Shown here piece after piece: positions 55,830 through 64,000 of a DNA stretch of 64,000 nucleotides (positions within the stretch are counted from its first letter, which is position 1; the number at the start of each line of letters is the position of its first letter). This DNA is from Halioglobus maricola (lineage in GTDB: Bacteria > Pseudomonadota > Gammaproteobacteria > Pseudomonadales > Halieaceae): positions 1,874,501-1,938,500 of the forward strand of contig NZ_CP036422.1 in the NCBI RefSeq assembly GCF_009388985.1. Reading direction: 5' to 3'. The translations under genes were made by a program, and so were the position numbers. A model generated the notes under the pieces. The model saw only the letters and a list, made by a program, of their open reading frames with translations, searched no databases and was not told where the DNA came from.

Positions 55830-56214
55830 GGACGGAACGCAAGAGTGCCCCTGCGGCAGTGGTGGTGACTACGCCGATTGCTGCGCGCCCTATGTTGGTG
55901 GTGCCGCCATCGCGCCCAGCGCGGAGAAACTGATGCGTTCGCGCTACAGTGCTTTTGCCAAAGGGGTTTCTGATTACTTGTTGGCGTCCTGGCATCCGAG
56001 CACTCGACCGTCCCGCGTTCGTCTTGATGACGAGCAGCGCTGGATAGGCCTCACGATCAAGGACACTGAGGCGGGCGGGGAGGGGGATTCAGCAGGGGTT
56101 GTGGAGTTTGTTGCACGCTTCAAGGTCAACGGGCGTGGCCACAGGCTGCACGAACGCAGCCGTTTCGAGAAGATTGATGGGCGCTGGTACTATCTGGACG
56201 GCGACCATCTATAG
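55822..56214 (+). CDS. YchJ-like UPF0225 family protein with SEC-C metal-binding motif
   Basis: From ATG 55822, which overlaps the TRIC stop, the product has 130 residues. The N-terminal zinc ribbon reads TQECPCGSGGDYADCCAPYV, matching SEC-C/UPF0225 proteins, followed by LMRSRYSAFAKGVSDYLLASWHP, the family's conserved core, and a NTF2-like domain. Longer frames upstream belong to the TRIC gene. Function is unknown. A ten-base gap separates it from the convergent ybiT gene. Confidence 0.86.
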   Translation: MSRDGTQECPCGSGGDYADCCAPYVGGAAIAPSAEKLMRSRYSAFAKGVSDYLLASWHPSTRPSRVRLDDEQRWIGLTIKDTEAGGEGDSAGVVEFVARFKVNGRGHRLHERSRFEKIDGRWYYLDGDHL

Positions 56215-56223
56215 CGGTCAGGG

Positions 56224-57837
56224 CTAGGAGGCGTTGCTCAGCCGCTCCTGGGCTTCTACGCTCGCCAGATACTCATCGTACGTGCCCTGAAAGTCGTGCA
56301 GTTGCTCATCTTTGATTGCAATGATGCGCGTAGCCAGTGACGAGACGAACTCCCGGTCGTGGCTCACGAAGATCAGCGTGCCGTCGTAATGTTCCAGAGC
56401 GAGGTTGAGCGCTTCGATAGATTCCATGTCGAGGTGGTTGGTGGGTTCATCCATCAACATGACGTTGGTGTCCATCATCATTAATTTGCCGAACAGCAGG
56501 CGGTTCTTTTCGCCGCCAGAACACACTTTTACCTTTTTCTTGAAGTCGTCGGCCGAGAACAACAGCCTGCCCAGTGTGGCGCGGACAATCTGGTCGTCGT
56601 GATTGGCGCGGCGCCACTGGCTCATCCAGTCGAAGAGGTTGAGATCGCAGTCAAAATCGTTGGTGCTGTCCTGGGGGCAGTAGCCGAGCGTGGCATTTTC
56701 GGCCCATTTAATGGCGCCTCCTTCGGCTTGTAACTCATCCATAAGGCAGCGCAGCAGGGTGGTTTTACCCACACCGTTCTCACCGATCACTGCTACCCGT
56801 GCGCCAGCTTCAATCATCAGGCTGCCGTTGGCGAACAGGGTTTCATTGTCGAAGCCGTGGGTCAGGTGCTCAAGTGTTAGCGCCTGGCGGTGTAGCTTTT
56901 TATCCTGCTTGAAGCGGATATAGGGGCTGACCCGGCTGGAGGGTTGGATGTCGTCCAGCTTGATCTTTTCGATCTGCTTGGCGCGGGATGTCGCCTGCTT
57001 TGCCTTCGATGCGTTGGCGGAGAAGCGGCTGACAAACTGCTGTAGCTCGGCGATCTGGGCGCTCTTCTTGGCATTCTCACTCTGGAGACGTTCCCGCGCC
57101 TGGGTGGAGGCGGTCATGAAATCGTCGTAGTTGCCGGGGTAAATGCGCAGGTCACCGTAGTCGATGTCGGCCATGTGGGTGCACACGGCGTTCAGGAAGT
57201 GGCGGTCGTGCGAGATGATAATCATGGTGCACTTGCGCTCGTTGAGCATCTCTTCCAACCAGCGGATGGTGTCGATATCCAGGTTGTTAGTGGGCTCGTC
57301 GAGCAGCAGGATGTCCGGATCAGAGAACAGTGCCTGGGCCAGTAGAACACGCAACTTCCAACCCGGCGCCACCTCGCTCATGGGGCTGTAGTGAAGTTCC
57401 TGGGCAATACCTGCACCCATCAGGATTTCCCCGGCGCGGCTCTCGGCACTGTAGCCGTCCATCTCGGCAAACTGCACCTCGAGGTCGGCGACTTTCATGC
57501 CGTCTTCTTCTGACATTTCTGCCAGACCGTAGATGCGGTCGCGCTCTTGCTTGATGGTCCACAGTTCATCGTGGCCCATGACCACGGTGTCGATGACGCT
57601 GTATTCCTCAAACGCGAACTGGTCCTGGCTCAATTTACCGAGCCGCTCATTTGGCGTGATGGAGACGTTGCCGGCGGTAGGCGCGAGGCTGCCGTCCAGA
57701 ATCTTCATAAAGGTGGATTTGCCGCAGCCATTGGCGCCAATCAGGCCATAGCGATTGCCGTCGCTAAACTTGACGGAGATGTTTTCGAACAGCGGCTTGG
57801 CGCCGAACTGCATGGTGATGTTGGCTGTGGAAATCAC
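56224..57837 (-). CDS. ybiT: ABC-F family ATPase YbiT
   Basis: A 537-residue soluble protein with two ABC ATPase domains joined by a charged helical linker (about 240-305). Walker A motifs are [10 protein letters not shown] and [10 protein letters not shown], and Walker B with signature are [14 protein letters not shown] and [12 protein letters not shown]. The sequence follows E. coli YbiT closely, for example [28 protein letters not shown] without the long EttA-type arm. ABC-F proteins act on translating ribosomes; YbiT has no membrane domain. It is convergent with the YchJ-like gene. Confidence 0.93.
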   Translation of the reverse strand: MISTANITMQFGAKPLFENISVKFSDGNRYGLIGANGCGKSTFMKILDGSLAPTAGNVSITPNERLGKLSQDQFAFEEYSVIDTVVMGHDELWTIKQERDRIYGLAEMSEEDGMKVADLEVQFAEMDGYSAESRAGEILMGAGIAQELHYSPMSEVAPGWKLRVLLAQALFSDPDILLLDEPTNNLDIDTIRWLEEMLNERKCTMIIISHDRHFLNAVCTHMADIDYGDLRIYPGNYDDFMTASTQARERLQSENAKKSAQIAELQQFVSRFSANASKAKQATSRAKQIEKIKLDDIQPSSRVSPYIRFKQDKKLHRQALTLEHLTHGFDNETLFANGSLMIEAGARVAVIGENGVGKTTLLRCLMDELQAEGGAIKWAENATLGYCPQDSTNDFDCDLNLFDWMSQWRRANHDDQIVRATLGRLLFSADDFKKKVKVCSGGEKNRLLFGKLMMMDTNVMLMDEPTNHLDMESIEALNLALEHYDGTLIFVSHDREFVSSLATRIIAIKDEQLHDFQGTYDEYLASVEAQERLSNAS

Positions 57838-57941
57838 GGTAGTGTCCTGGGTAGAGAGCGTAACTGGCGGGGGCCAGCGAGGCGCGCACTCTACCTGTTT
57901 GTGGCGGTTTGGTCGAGAGGGCCGAGAGGGATTATTGCCGC

Positions 57942-58799
57942 TTATTCAGGCTCTTCGTCGTCAGCGATGCGTGCCAGCCGTTCCTGTTCTTCCTCCATGG
58001 CGGCCTTGATCTCCAGCATGACGAGATCGACGTCTGCGGTATGGGTGTCCTCCTCGGCATAACCGGTAAGTTCGGTGTCCGGGTGAAGGTCGCCGTCCTC
58101 GTACAATTCCCAGATTTCCTGGGCGTAGCGAGTGCCTTTGAGCGCGGGTGCAAACTGGCTGTAGTAGTCGGTCATTTTGTTGACGTCCCGGGCCAGCATG
58201 GACTGGGCGTTGTTGTTGGACGCAGCGTCCACGGCTTGGGGCAGGTCGATAATGACCGGGCCGTTCTCATCCACAAGCACGTTGAATTCAGAAAGGTCGC
58301 CGTGAACCAGCCCGGCGCACAGCATACGTACCACGTAGTGCATCACCAGGGCGTGATCTTCCAGCGCCTGCTCGGCAGACATGCTGACATCGTCCAGCCT
58401 TGGCGCCACGTCGCCATCCTCATCGGTGATCAGCTCCATTAGCAGTACACCGTCGAAGCAGCCGTATGGTGTGGGTACCCGCACTCCGGCGCGGTCAAGG
58501 CGATAGAGTGCGTCCACCTCGGCGTTCTGCCAGGTTTCTTCCTGCTGTTTGCGGCCGAACTTTGAGCCTTTTTCCATCGCCCGCGCCCGGCGGCTATTGC
58601 GGACCTTGCGGCCTTCCGTGTACTGGGCCGCCTTTTTAAAGCTGCGCTTTACCGAGTCTTTATAGATCTTGGCGCAGCGAATTTTACCCGAGCTGCGCAC
58701 GACGAAAACGTCGGCTTCCTTGCCGCTCATCAGCGGGTGCAGAACTTCGTCGATGATGCCGTCCTCTACCAGAGGACGGAGGCGCTTGGGTACTTTCAC
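57942..58799 (-). CDS. RIO1-like serine/threonine kinase family protein
   Basis: A 285-residue RIO-type kinase. It has [15 protein letters not shown] (flexible nucleotide loop), catalytic [17 protein letters not shown] (HGD...N) and metal-binding [12 protein letters not shown], where RIO kinases have IDxxQ. The N-terminal RIO lysine is in [18 protein letters not shown]. Bacterial RIO1 relatives are sparse and associated with RNA helicases; here its start overlaps the dbpA stop by four bases, supporting a role in ribosome or RNA metabolism. Confidence 0.9.
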   Translation of the reverse strand: MKVPKRLRPLVEDGIIDEVLHPLMSGKEADVFVVRSSGKIRCAKIYKDSVKRSFKKAAQYTEGRKVRNSRRARAMEKGSKFGRKQQEETWQNAEVDALYRLDRAGVRVPTPYGCFDGVLLMELITDEDGDVAPRLDDVSMSAEQALEDHALVMHYVVRMLCAGLVHGDLSEFNVLVDENGPVIIDLPQAVDAASNNNAQSMLARDVNKMTDYYSQFAPALKGTRYAQEIWELYEDGDLHPDTELTGYAEEDTHTADVDLVMLEIKAAMEEEQERLARIADDEEPE

Positions 58800-60175
58800 T
58801 TCAGCTTGCGCACCTTGAACTTACGGCCTTTGATTTTGCCGTTCAGCAACCTACCGAGGGCCTGGTCCGCTACATTGCGCTCGATTGCGACGTAGGCGGA
58901 GTAATCTGTCACATTGATCTTCCCGACCGCTTTGCCGTCGATACCGGCGTCGCCAGTGAGCGCGCCGAGGATGTCGCCGGGGCGAACCTTCTGCTTGCGG
59001 CCGCCGGCTATGCAAAGCGTGATATAGGGGGGAGGGGACATGTAGTCGCCGGTTTCACGCACGGTCTCTATCGCCTCGAAGCTGATTTCCTTCTCGATGT
59101 AGTCAGCGATGCTGTTGAGCTTGTAGCGCTCCGAATCGGCGAACAGGCTCAGTGCCAGGCCGCTCTTGCCTGCGCGACCGGTGCGGCCAATACGATGCAC
59201 GTAAACATCGGCATTGCGCGGTAATTCAAAGTTGATCACCGCGGGAAGGTCGTCAATATCAAGGCCACGAGCGGCTACGTCAGTGGCCACCAGTACGCTG
59301 CAACTGCGCTGTTGGAACTGGGTCAGCACCTGGTCGCGGTCGCGTTGTTCCAGGTCGCCGTGCAGCCCCAGTGCCGAGATGCCCTCGTCTGTCAGGTGCT
59401 GGCACACATCCCGCACCAGTTGCTTGGTGTTGCAGAAGACGACTGCGGTCTCAGGATGGTAGTGGTGGAGCAGGGTGACAAGCCCGTTGAGCCGGTCCGG
59501 CTTGCTGCAAATGTAAAACTGCTGATCGATGTGCTCAGCGCTGTGCAGTGATTCCACCGTGACCCGATCCGGGTCGTTCTGAAAACGCGCACTTAGCGCA
59601 AGAATGTCATCCGGATAAGTGGCAGAAAACAGCAGTGTCTGGCGGCTGTCGGGTGTGTGCCCGATGATTTGCTCGATGTCATCGACAAATCCCATTTCCA
59701 GCATCCTGTCCGCCTCATCCAGTACCAGCGTATTCACGCGGGCGATGGACAAGGTCTTTTTGCGCAGGTGATCCTGAATGCGCCCCGGCGTACCCACCAC
59801 AATATGTGCGCCGTGTTCCAGCGACCCAATCTGCGGACCAATGGACTGGCCGCCACACAACACCACGACTTTGATGTTCTGGCGATAGCGGGCGAGGCGA
59901 CGAATCTCGCCGGCCACCTGTGTCGCAAGCTCGCGGGTGGGGCAAAGCACTAATGCCTGGGCGCCGAAGTCTCGCGGATTGATCTTGTTCAGCAAGGGCA
60001 GGCCGAAGGCGGCCGTTTTTCCCGAGCCGGTTTTAGCCTGGGCAACCAGGTCTTTGCCAGCCAGCGCTAACGGCAGCGTGCGCGCCTGAATGGGCGTCAT
60101 CTGCTTGTAGCCAAGACTGTCCAGATTCGCTAGCTGCTCCTCGGGTAGAGGGAGGGCGCTGAAGGCATTCTCCAT
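58796..60175 (-). CDS. dbpA: ATP-dependent RNA helicase DbpA
   Basis: The 459-residue protein from ATG 60175 is a DEAD-box helicase. It has the Q motif KQMTPIQARTLPLAL, Walker A AQAKTGSGKTAA, PTRELA, the DEAD box in LVLDEADRMLEMG, SAT, ARGLDIDDLPAVINFE and HRIGRTGRAG, and a C-terminal DbpA-type RNA-binding domain ([26 protein letters not shown]). Length matches E. coli DbpA (457), which acts on 23S rRNA hairpin 92. The frame extends further upstream to 60253 over the slyD gene; the family start is MENAFSALPL. Confidence 0.93.
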   Translation of the reverse strand: MENAFSALPLPEEQLANLDSLGYKQMTPIQARTLPLALAGKDLVAQAKTGSGKTAAFGLPLLNKINPRDFGAQALVLCPTRELATQVAGEIRRLARYRQNIKVVVLCGGQSIGPQIGSLEHGAHIVVGTPGRIQDHLRKKTLSIARVNTLVLDEADRMLEMGFVDDIEQIIGHTPDSRQTLLFSATYPDDILALSARFQNDPDRVTVESLHSAEHIDQQFYICSKPDRLNGLVTLLHHYHPETAVVFCNTKQLVRDVCQHLTDEGISALGLHGDLEQRDRDQVLTQFQQRSCSVLVATDVAARGLDIDDLPAVINFELPRNADVYVHRIGRTGRAGKSGLALSLFADSERYKLNSIADYIEKEISFEAIETVRETGDYMSPPPYITLCIAGGRKQKVRPGDILGALTGDAGIDGKAVGKINVTDYSAYVAIERNVADQALGRLLNGKIKGRKFKVRKLK

Positions 60176-60179
60176 AGGG

Positions 60180-60662
60180 CTAGTGATGGTGGCCGCCTGG
60201 CCCATGGGCGTGACCGTGCTCGATCTCCTCGGCGGTTGCGGCGCGCACGTCATCTATCTCAATGTCGAAGGTCAGGGTTTGCCCTGCCAGCGGATGATTG
60301 GTGTCGATGTCGGCTGTGTGTCTGCCGGCCTTGACGACCGTAACCGGGACACGGCCGTCGCTGGTATTGAGTTGCACAACCATGCCGGCTTTCAGTTTGC
60401 CTTTGAATACAAGGTGCTTCGCCGGTACACGCTGTTGACGCTCTGGGTCGGGCTGGCCATAACCATCTTCCGGCGCAACAGTGGCCGAGAATGTATCGCC
60501 GGCGGCTTTGCCGACCATCGCCTTTTCAAGGCCTGGAATGATGTTATTCGCACCGTGCAGATACGCGCTGGGGTCACCACCCCTGGAGGTCTCAACCTCA
60601 GTGCCGGATTCATCGCGCAGGGTGTAGTGGAATGTGGCTACCGTTTCTGGGCCTATGTTCAT
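60180..60662 (-). CDS. slyD: FKBP-type peptidyl-prolyl isomerase, SlyD-like
   Basis: A 160-residue FKBP with an insert-in-flap domain. The N-terminus has GPETVATFHYTLRDESGTEVE, the centre IIPGLEKAMVGKAAGDTF and PEDGYGQPDPERQQRVP (insert-in-flap), and the C-terminus ends in a His-rich tail, EIEHGHAHGPGGHHH, typical of SlyD nickel and metal binding. It folds proteins and can deliver nickel. Four bases separate it from the dbpA start. The start at MNIGPETV (60662) is preferred to the longer frame. Confidence 0.9.
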   Translation of the reverse strand: MNIGPETVATFHYTLRDESGTEVETSRGGDPSAYLHGANNIIPGLEKAMVGKAAGDTFSATVAPEDGYGQPDPERQQRVPAKHLVFKGKLKAGMVVQLNTSDGRVPVTVVKAGRHTADIDTNHPLAGQTLTFDIEIDDVRAATAEEIEHGHAHGPGGHHH

Positions 60663-60723
60663 GAATTCTGGTCTCTGTTTGCAGGCGGGCAATGATACTC
60701 GCCTGCCAGATTACTGCCAGTGT

Positions 60724-61095
60724 TTAACGCCAGAGACAGCGCGCAGCGACCAGCGCGACTAGGGTTTCGAAAGCCAGTGCTCCCCAGGTGTACACGCCTA
60801 CCAGGAAGTCGGCGTCCCAAGCGCTGTAGAGGCGGGCAGCTGCCAGACAGCCTATGGCTGTTACCAGCAGCATCAAGCCAGCGCGATACAGGCTGGGACG
60901 AAATGCACAGATGCCGCAGAAAAGACCGAACCCGAACTGAAGGCCGCCGTACATAGCACCCATTTCGGCGTAGGCGTCCCCGTTGCTGATCTGCAGGCCC
61001 GCATAGTTGGCTGGCAGGTTTGGGTCGATAAAACAGGCCATGCCGTAGGCGCCGAATATAATTGCTGTGGCCCACAAAAGTCCTTTGCCCAACAT
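60724..61095 (-). CDS. DUF4345 family small membrane protein
   Basis: A 123-residue protein with four predicted membrane helices, starting MLGKGLLWATAIIFGAYGM. The proline-containing loop CFIDPNLPANYAGLQ and ending FETLVALVAARCLWR fit the DUF4345 pattern. Function unknown; related proteins are scattered single genes. It is divergent to a second small membrane protein at 61130 with 34 bases between the starts. Confidence 0.75.
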   Translation of the reverse strand: MLGKGLLWATAIIFGAYGMACFIDPNLPANYAGLQISNGDAYAEMGAMYGGLQFGFGLFCGICAFRPSLYRAGLMLLVTAIGCLAAARLYSAWDADFLVGVYTWGALAFETLVALVAARCLWR

Positions 61096-61129
61096 AGTTG
61101 TTCCTCGAAATAGTTGTTATCTTGGCGTG

Positions 61130-61414
61130 ATGTTACAGCGCAGTTTACGCGAAATCGCCGGGTATGGTTTGCTCCTTGTCTCCTGCATCGCCTGGGTGGT
61201 GCTGCCGGCGATACCGTTTCTGGACATCTCCGGGGCTCAGAAGGCGGCATGGGGTGGCGGCCTTTTCGTTTTCGCGGAGGTGACCTGGTGGGCTGCGATG
61301 CCACTGTTGGGGCCAGAAGTGATGGCTTTTATACGAGGTTTTTGGGCCCGACTGCGTTCCAGTGGCAAGAATTCCAGCGCCGACAGCCCCGAGGACGAAA
61401 ATTCACAGCCGTAA
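61130..61414 (+). CDS. Small two-helix membrane protein (transporter suffix domain-like)
   Basis: The 94-residue product from ATG 61130 has two hydrophobic segments: IAGYGLLLVSCIAWVVLPAIPFL (about 10-32) and AAWGGGLFVFAEVTWWAAMP (about 40-59), followed by a charged tail. The WVVLPAIPFLDISGAQKAAWGGGLFVFAEV pattern in two parts matches proteins called transporter suffix domain. Its function is unknown. An upstream continuation to 61067 overlaps the DUF4345 gene and is not supported. Confidence 0.75.
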   Translation: MLQRSLREIAGYGLLLVSCIAWVVLPAIPFLDISGAQKAAWGGGLFVFAEVTWWAAMPLLGPEVMAFIRGFWARLRSSGKNSSADSPEDENSQP

Positions 61415-61418
61415 CGCC

Positions 61419-61447
61419 TTGACAGTGCAGGCCGGGGTCAATAAAAT
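61419..61447 (+). promoter_or_regulatory. Near-consensus sigma-70 promoter of tRNA-Ala
   Basis: TTGACA at 61419-61424 and TAAAAT at 61442-61447 are separated by exactly 17 bases, close to the consensus. Transcription would start around 61454, giving a leader of about 60 bases before the tRNA at 61515. It lies right after the stop of the small membrane protein gene. Confidence 0.85.
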
Positions 61448-61514
61448 GCGCAGCTCTTCGTTGATGTTGCTCAGGCAAAAATCCAGATAGATCAACGGGT
61501 TAGCTACAAATTTT

Positions 61515-61590
61515 GGGGCTATAGCTCAGCTGGGAGAGCGCAACACTGGCAGTGTTGAGGTCAGCGGTTCGATCCCGCTTAGCTCCACCA
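61515..61590 (+). tRNA. tRNA-Ala (anticodon GGC)
   Basis: A complete 76-base cloverleaf including the encoded 3' CCA. The acceptor stem GGGGCTA pairs with TAGCTCC (one G-T pair), the D-arm has GCTCAGCTGGGAGAGC, the anticodon stem CAACA/TGTTG encloses the loop CTGGCAG with anticodon GGC (alanine, GCC codons), and the T-arm is GCGGTTCGATCCCGC. A near-consensus promoter lies upstream and a terminator follows. tRNA genes of this type are frequent integration sites for mobile islands. Confidence 0.97.
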
Positions 61591-61602
61591 AATACAGATC
61601 AA

Positions 61603-61633
61603 GGGCTTACGAGAAATCGTAGGCCCTTTTTTT
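61603..61633 (+). terminator. Intrinsic terminator after tRNA-Ala
   Basis: A ten-pair stem with one G-T pair (GGGCTTACGA and TCGTAGGCCC) closes a GAAA tetraloop at 61613-61616 and is followed by seven T residues, 12 bases after the tRNA 3' end. Confidence 0.92.
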
Positions 61634-62063
61634 ATGCTCTGGAGTAACATCTGGCGCAAGCGGCCCCCTCTCTGGTGACACTCAGTGTTTGGTTCGAATA
61701 GCCGTCGTCTACTTGATCAAGTAGGTTTTCGAGTTACGCCCCTGGTCGCAAAGCATCCGATTCCGTCTATTTTGTGATCTTCCGGATATGCTATCTTTGA
61801 TGTTCAATTTCTTCGCGCATAGCAGCCTCTCAGTCGCACGAAAGGGCGAGCCGCAGACGGGGCCATAGCGGCACGCAGTTCGATAAGGAGTACACCGAGC
61901 GGCTTCGGCTGCGCGAGGAAATGCGTAAACGCTATTCTCGCTGATGCCCACCAATACGATTGAATGGGCATACGTAATAAAAAAATATGGGTACTTGGGT
62001 CAGTTCGGCTTTCGACTCTTCCCACCATGATGGTCAGAGTCTTCAATCCTGGGAGAACATATC
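61634..62063. other. Gene-poor stretch after the tRNA
   Basis: No convincing gene is seen in these 430 bases. One forward frame (about 61801-61944) without a start codon ends in a basic stretch TERLRLREEMRKRYSR and could be a remnant of a coding region, but I cannot identify it. A possible weak promoter (TTGAAT with a 17-base spacer to AAATAT) near 61959-61987 precedes the EthD-like gene. The region looks more AT-rich than the sequence before the tRNA. Confidence 0.4.
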
Positions 62064-62432
62064 GTGATTAAGCTGGTGTACTGCATAGCGAAAAGAGATG
62101 ACGTGGATTTAGCAGATTTCTATCGAATTTGGCTCGAAGAACATGGGCCACTTGTAAAGTCTCTGGCAAGTGATCTTCAAGCTGTGAAGTATGTTCAAAG
62201 CCATACCATCTTGCCGCAGGTTAATCAGATGTTTAAAGGAGCCAGAGACGGGCTGGGAGACCCGTTCGAGGGAATCACTGAAGTGTGGTGGGAAAGCGAA
62301 GAAGATCTCACGCAGGCACTACAAACACCTGAGGGCCTCAGGGCCGCTGCCAGGCTGGTTGAGGATGAGTCCAGAATTATCGATTTTGCGAAATCCAGGG
62401 TCTTCATGACTGAAGAACACACTATATTCTGA
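62064..62432 (+). CDS. EthD-domain-like small protein
   Basis: The 122-residue product starts at GTG 62064 with GGGAGA upstream. It begins MIKLVYCIAKRDDVDLADFYRIWLEEHGPLV in the manner of EthD (dimeric alpha-beta barrel) proteins, in which the LxxFxxxWxxxHGPL pattern is conserved, and continues with VWWESEEDLTQALQTPEG. EthD-like proteins occur in degradation of ethers and polyketides and act in small, mostly uncharacterised roles. It stands alone; the next gene is 175 bases away. Confidence 0.8.
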   Translation: MIKLVYCIAKRDDVDLADFYRIWLEEHGPLVKSLASDLQAVKYVQSHTILPQVNQMFKGARDGLGDPFEGITEVWWESEEDLTQALQTPEGLRAAARLVEDESRIIDFAKSRVFMTEEHTIF

Positions 62433-62606
62433 GGTTTTTTCTGGGACGGCTCCCAGAGGTAAGCGGAATCGAGTGCTCAGTTACTCAATGTGCGCTGCTG
62501 GGCCCTTAGCTGCCCCTCATATTGAAAAGAGTTTTCGACGCACACTAGCTTTCAGAAATCTAGCTGTTGGGTGTCGAGTTATTTAAGTATTGAACTGAGA
62601 GAACCT

Positions 62607-63140
62607 ATGAAGCACTTCATACGCCAAAGATTCTGTATTGTTCCCACTCTTTTAATGCTTGCCGCCTCCGTCGCGGCAGAGTCGGTTGAACCGTCATTTC
62701 AAGACAATGCGAAGACATTGGATGGCGTCATTAGTGCGTATTATGAGGTCGTGTCTGGGCCGAAAGGCTTTGAATACAACCCCGAAAGAGACAGTTTTTT
62801 GCACGCACGGAATGCGATGATTACCCGATTCAATGAAAAGGGGGACTTCCAGCGTCATACTTTACTGGACGAACAAAAATCCTTGGAAGAGCCTTACGCT
62901 GAAGGTTTTTTCGAAGTCGAAGTAAACCGCATTGTTGAGGAGTATGGAGGTATCGCTCATGTGTGGAGTACATATGAAATACGAGAATCTCCAAACGGCA
63001 AAGCATTTGCGAGAGGTATAAACAGTATTTCCTTATACTTCAAAGATGACCGCTGGTGGATTTCATCATGGAGTACACAAACGGAAGACACCAGAGAGAT
63101 ACCGGATAAGTACCTTCCTGGCCCCGGACATGCCTCATAG
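62607..63140 (+). CDS. Exported SnoaL-like (NTF2-fold) protein
   Basis: A 177-residue protein with a signal peptide (about 1-23, ending ASVAAES). The mature part has KTLDGVISAYYEVVSGPKGFEY and VWSTYEIRESPNGKAFARGINSISLYFKDDRWWISSWS, a strand-rich ending with IWSTY/RWWISS typical of NTF2-fold DUF4440/SnoaL-like proteins. The frame continues upstream to 62571 without a start that fits. It is followed after 70 bases by the M20 gene, and the pair may be linked. Function unknown. Confidence 0.72.
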   Translation: MKHFIRQRFCIVPTLLMLAASVAAESVEPSFQDNAKTLDGVISAYYEVVSGPKGFEYNPERDSFLHARNAMITRFNEKGDFQRHTLLDEQKSLEEPYAEGFFEVEVNRIVEEYGGIAHVWSTYEIRESPNGKAFARGINSISLYFKDDRWWISSWSTQTEDTREIPDKYLPGPGHAS

Positions 63141-63209
63141 CAGCTTTGAATACCTGACTCGATCATCGCGGCGTGTCTTGCCTCAAGTTAGTCAATATGC
63201 CCAGCTGCT

Positions 63210-64000
63210 ATGATCCTATGCTCATCAGCAATGGCGAGCCAGCAGGCAGGAAAGGGGGGGCTTTCGCCAGAACTATATTCTAGAGCAGGGGAGATAATTG
63301 AAGCAGATTCGCCGCGAATAACTGAAATATTCAAGGATATTCACCAGCATCCTGAGCTCGGCTTTGCGGAGGTTCGTACAGCGGGCATTGTGGCCAAAGA
63401 GCTAACTTCGCTAGGCTTTGATGTTCAGACGGGCATTGGAAAAACAGGGGTTCTGGCTATTTTGCGTAACGGTAAAGGACCTACTGTCCTATACCGAGCC
63501 GACATGGATGCAAATGCTGTGAAAGAAACCGCTGATTTGCCGTACGCAAGCACGACCGAGGTGACGTTGGCAGATGGTAAAGTAGTTCCCGTTAGCCATA
63601 TGTGTGGCCATGATGCGAATGTCAGTTGGATGCTTGCTATGGCCCATGCAATGGTCGAGCTTAAGGATCAGTGGCGCGGAACCCTGGTGATTGTCGGACA
63701 GCCAGCGGAAGAACTGATTGCCGGAGCGGCAGCAATGATAGAGGACGGGCTTTATAGCCGATTTGGCATGCCCCGGCCTGACTACTTGATTGGACAACAT
63801 ACTGCACCAATACCAGTGGGAGCTGTTATGGCTGTAGATGGTGTGCGCTCTACCGGAACCGATCAGCTGGATGTTACGTTCTATGGTGTCGGTGGCCACG
63901 GCTCGATGCCTCAACACACCATCGACCCGGTTCTTATGGCCTCGTCGGCAGTCGTTCAATATCAAAGCATTATTTCTCGCAATATTGATCCGCAGCAGCC
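63210..64000 (+). CDS. M20 family amidohydrolase (IAA-amino-acid hydrolase-like), truncated by window end
   Basis: The frame opens at ATG 63210 (next in-frame ATG 63231) and runs off the right end. Clear family motifs are IHQHPELGFAEVRTAGIVAKEL, YRADMDANAVKE (metal-binding Asp), VSHMCGHDANVSWMLAMA (CGHD metal ligands), GQPAEELIAGAAAMIEDGL and GVGGHGSMPQHTIDPVLMAS. Enzymes of this branch hydrolyse N-acyl amino acids or amide conjugates. The residues before QQAGKGG, ILCSSAMAS, look like the end of an export signal whose start is missing, with a TAG in frame at 63189; the true N-terminus is doubtful. No ribosome-binding site is visible. Confidence 0.82.
   Translation, partial: MILCSSAMASQQAGKGGLSPELYSRAGEIIEADSPRITEIFKDIHQHPELGFAEVRTAGIVAKELTSLGFDVQTGIGKTGVLAILRNGKGPTVLYRADMDANAVKETADLPYASTTEVTLADGKVVPVSHMCGHDANVSWMLAMAHAMVELKDQWRGTLVIVGQPAEELIAGAAAMIEDGLYSRFGMPRPDYLIGQHTAPIPVGAVMAVDGVRSTGTDQLDVTFYGVGGHGSMPQHTIDPVLMASSAVVQYQSIISRNIDPQQ

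Noticed and set aside
61801..61944. Possible small basic protein after tRNA-Ala
   Set aside because: There is no start codon or ribosome-binding site, and it could not be assigned to a family. At best it is a remnant, so it is mentioned only as part of the intergenic entry.

Overview
The window looks like a chromosome segment of a free-living, probably marine, gammaproteobacterium. The housekeeping genes (gltX, sdaA, truC, ybiT, dbpA, a SlyD-type FKBP, a Cpx-like two-component system) have gammaproteobacterial architecture. TonB-dependent transport and CoA-linked lipid catabolism are prominent, as in the OM60/NOR5 (Halieaceae) and Spongiibacteraceae groups. This placement is an inference from gene content; no 16S rRNA gene is present. 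Base composition is GC-rich up to the tRNA-Ala at 61.5 kb and looks more AT-rich afterwards. I see no insertion sequence, prophage or CRISPR array.

Layout. (1) 1-3.5 kb: a TonB energising operon (end of a long ExbB, short ExbB, ExbD, TonB, TPR lipid/periplasmic protein). (2) 3.6-5.3 kb: exported amidohydrolase and a small exported protein. (3) 5.3-26.3 kb: a large catabolic block with an FadH/TMADH-like flavoenzyme, SDRs, three MaoC hydratase modules, two luciferase-like oxidoreductases (one frameshifted), an APH-like kinase, a quinone-oxidoreductase-like MDR, a FadA5-like thiolase, a DUF819 membrane protein, a sphingosine-1-phosphate-lyase-like PLP enzyme, and a set resembling the mycobacterial igr cholesterol side-chain operon (two acyl-CoA dehydrogenases, MaoC, MaoC-DUF35, Ltp2-like aldolase) around a TetR regulator. 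Together these could take a steroid-like or branched acyl-CoA through dehydrogenation, hydration, oxidation and either thiolysis or retro-aldol cleavage. (4) 26.3-31.9 kb: a TetR-divergent operon of OYE, VOC, SDR and DUF3604 proteins.

(5) 31.9-34.9 kb: a translationally coupled TauD dioxygenase, amidoligase, class I glutamine-amidotransferase-like hydrolase and YqaA membrane protein. (6) 35-37.7 kb: CpxA/CpxR-like pair with a divergent Spy/CpxP-like protein. (7) 38-47 kb: a TonB-dependent receptor and a six-gene operon (isochorismatase-like hydrolase, two PuuE-like polysaccharide deacetylases, GntR/UTRA regulator, an exported nitrilase-fold protein without its catalytic cysteine, VOC protein). 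The two promoters share an AT-rich operator-like sequence, which suggests one uptake and hydrolysis regulon for an unknown amide or ureide.

(8) 47-61.4 kb: a CadC-like membrane regulator, asparaginase, truC, an HxlR regulator with paired operators beside MAPEG and GST genes, then gltX through slyD housekeeping genes. (9) 61.5-64 kb: tRNA-Ala(GGC) with a near-consensus promoter and a terminator, then a gene-poor stretch, an EthD-like protein, a SnoaL-like exported protein and the start of an M20 amidohydrolase that runs off the end. The tRNA followed by a change in character could mark an island boundary, but no integrase or att repeat is visible inside the window.
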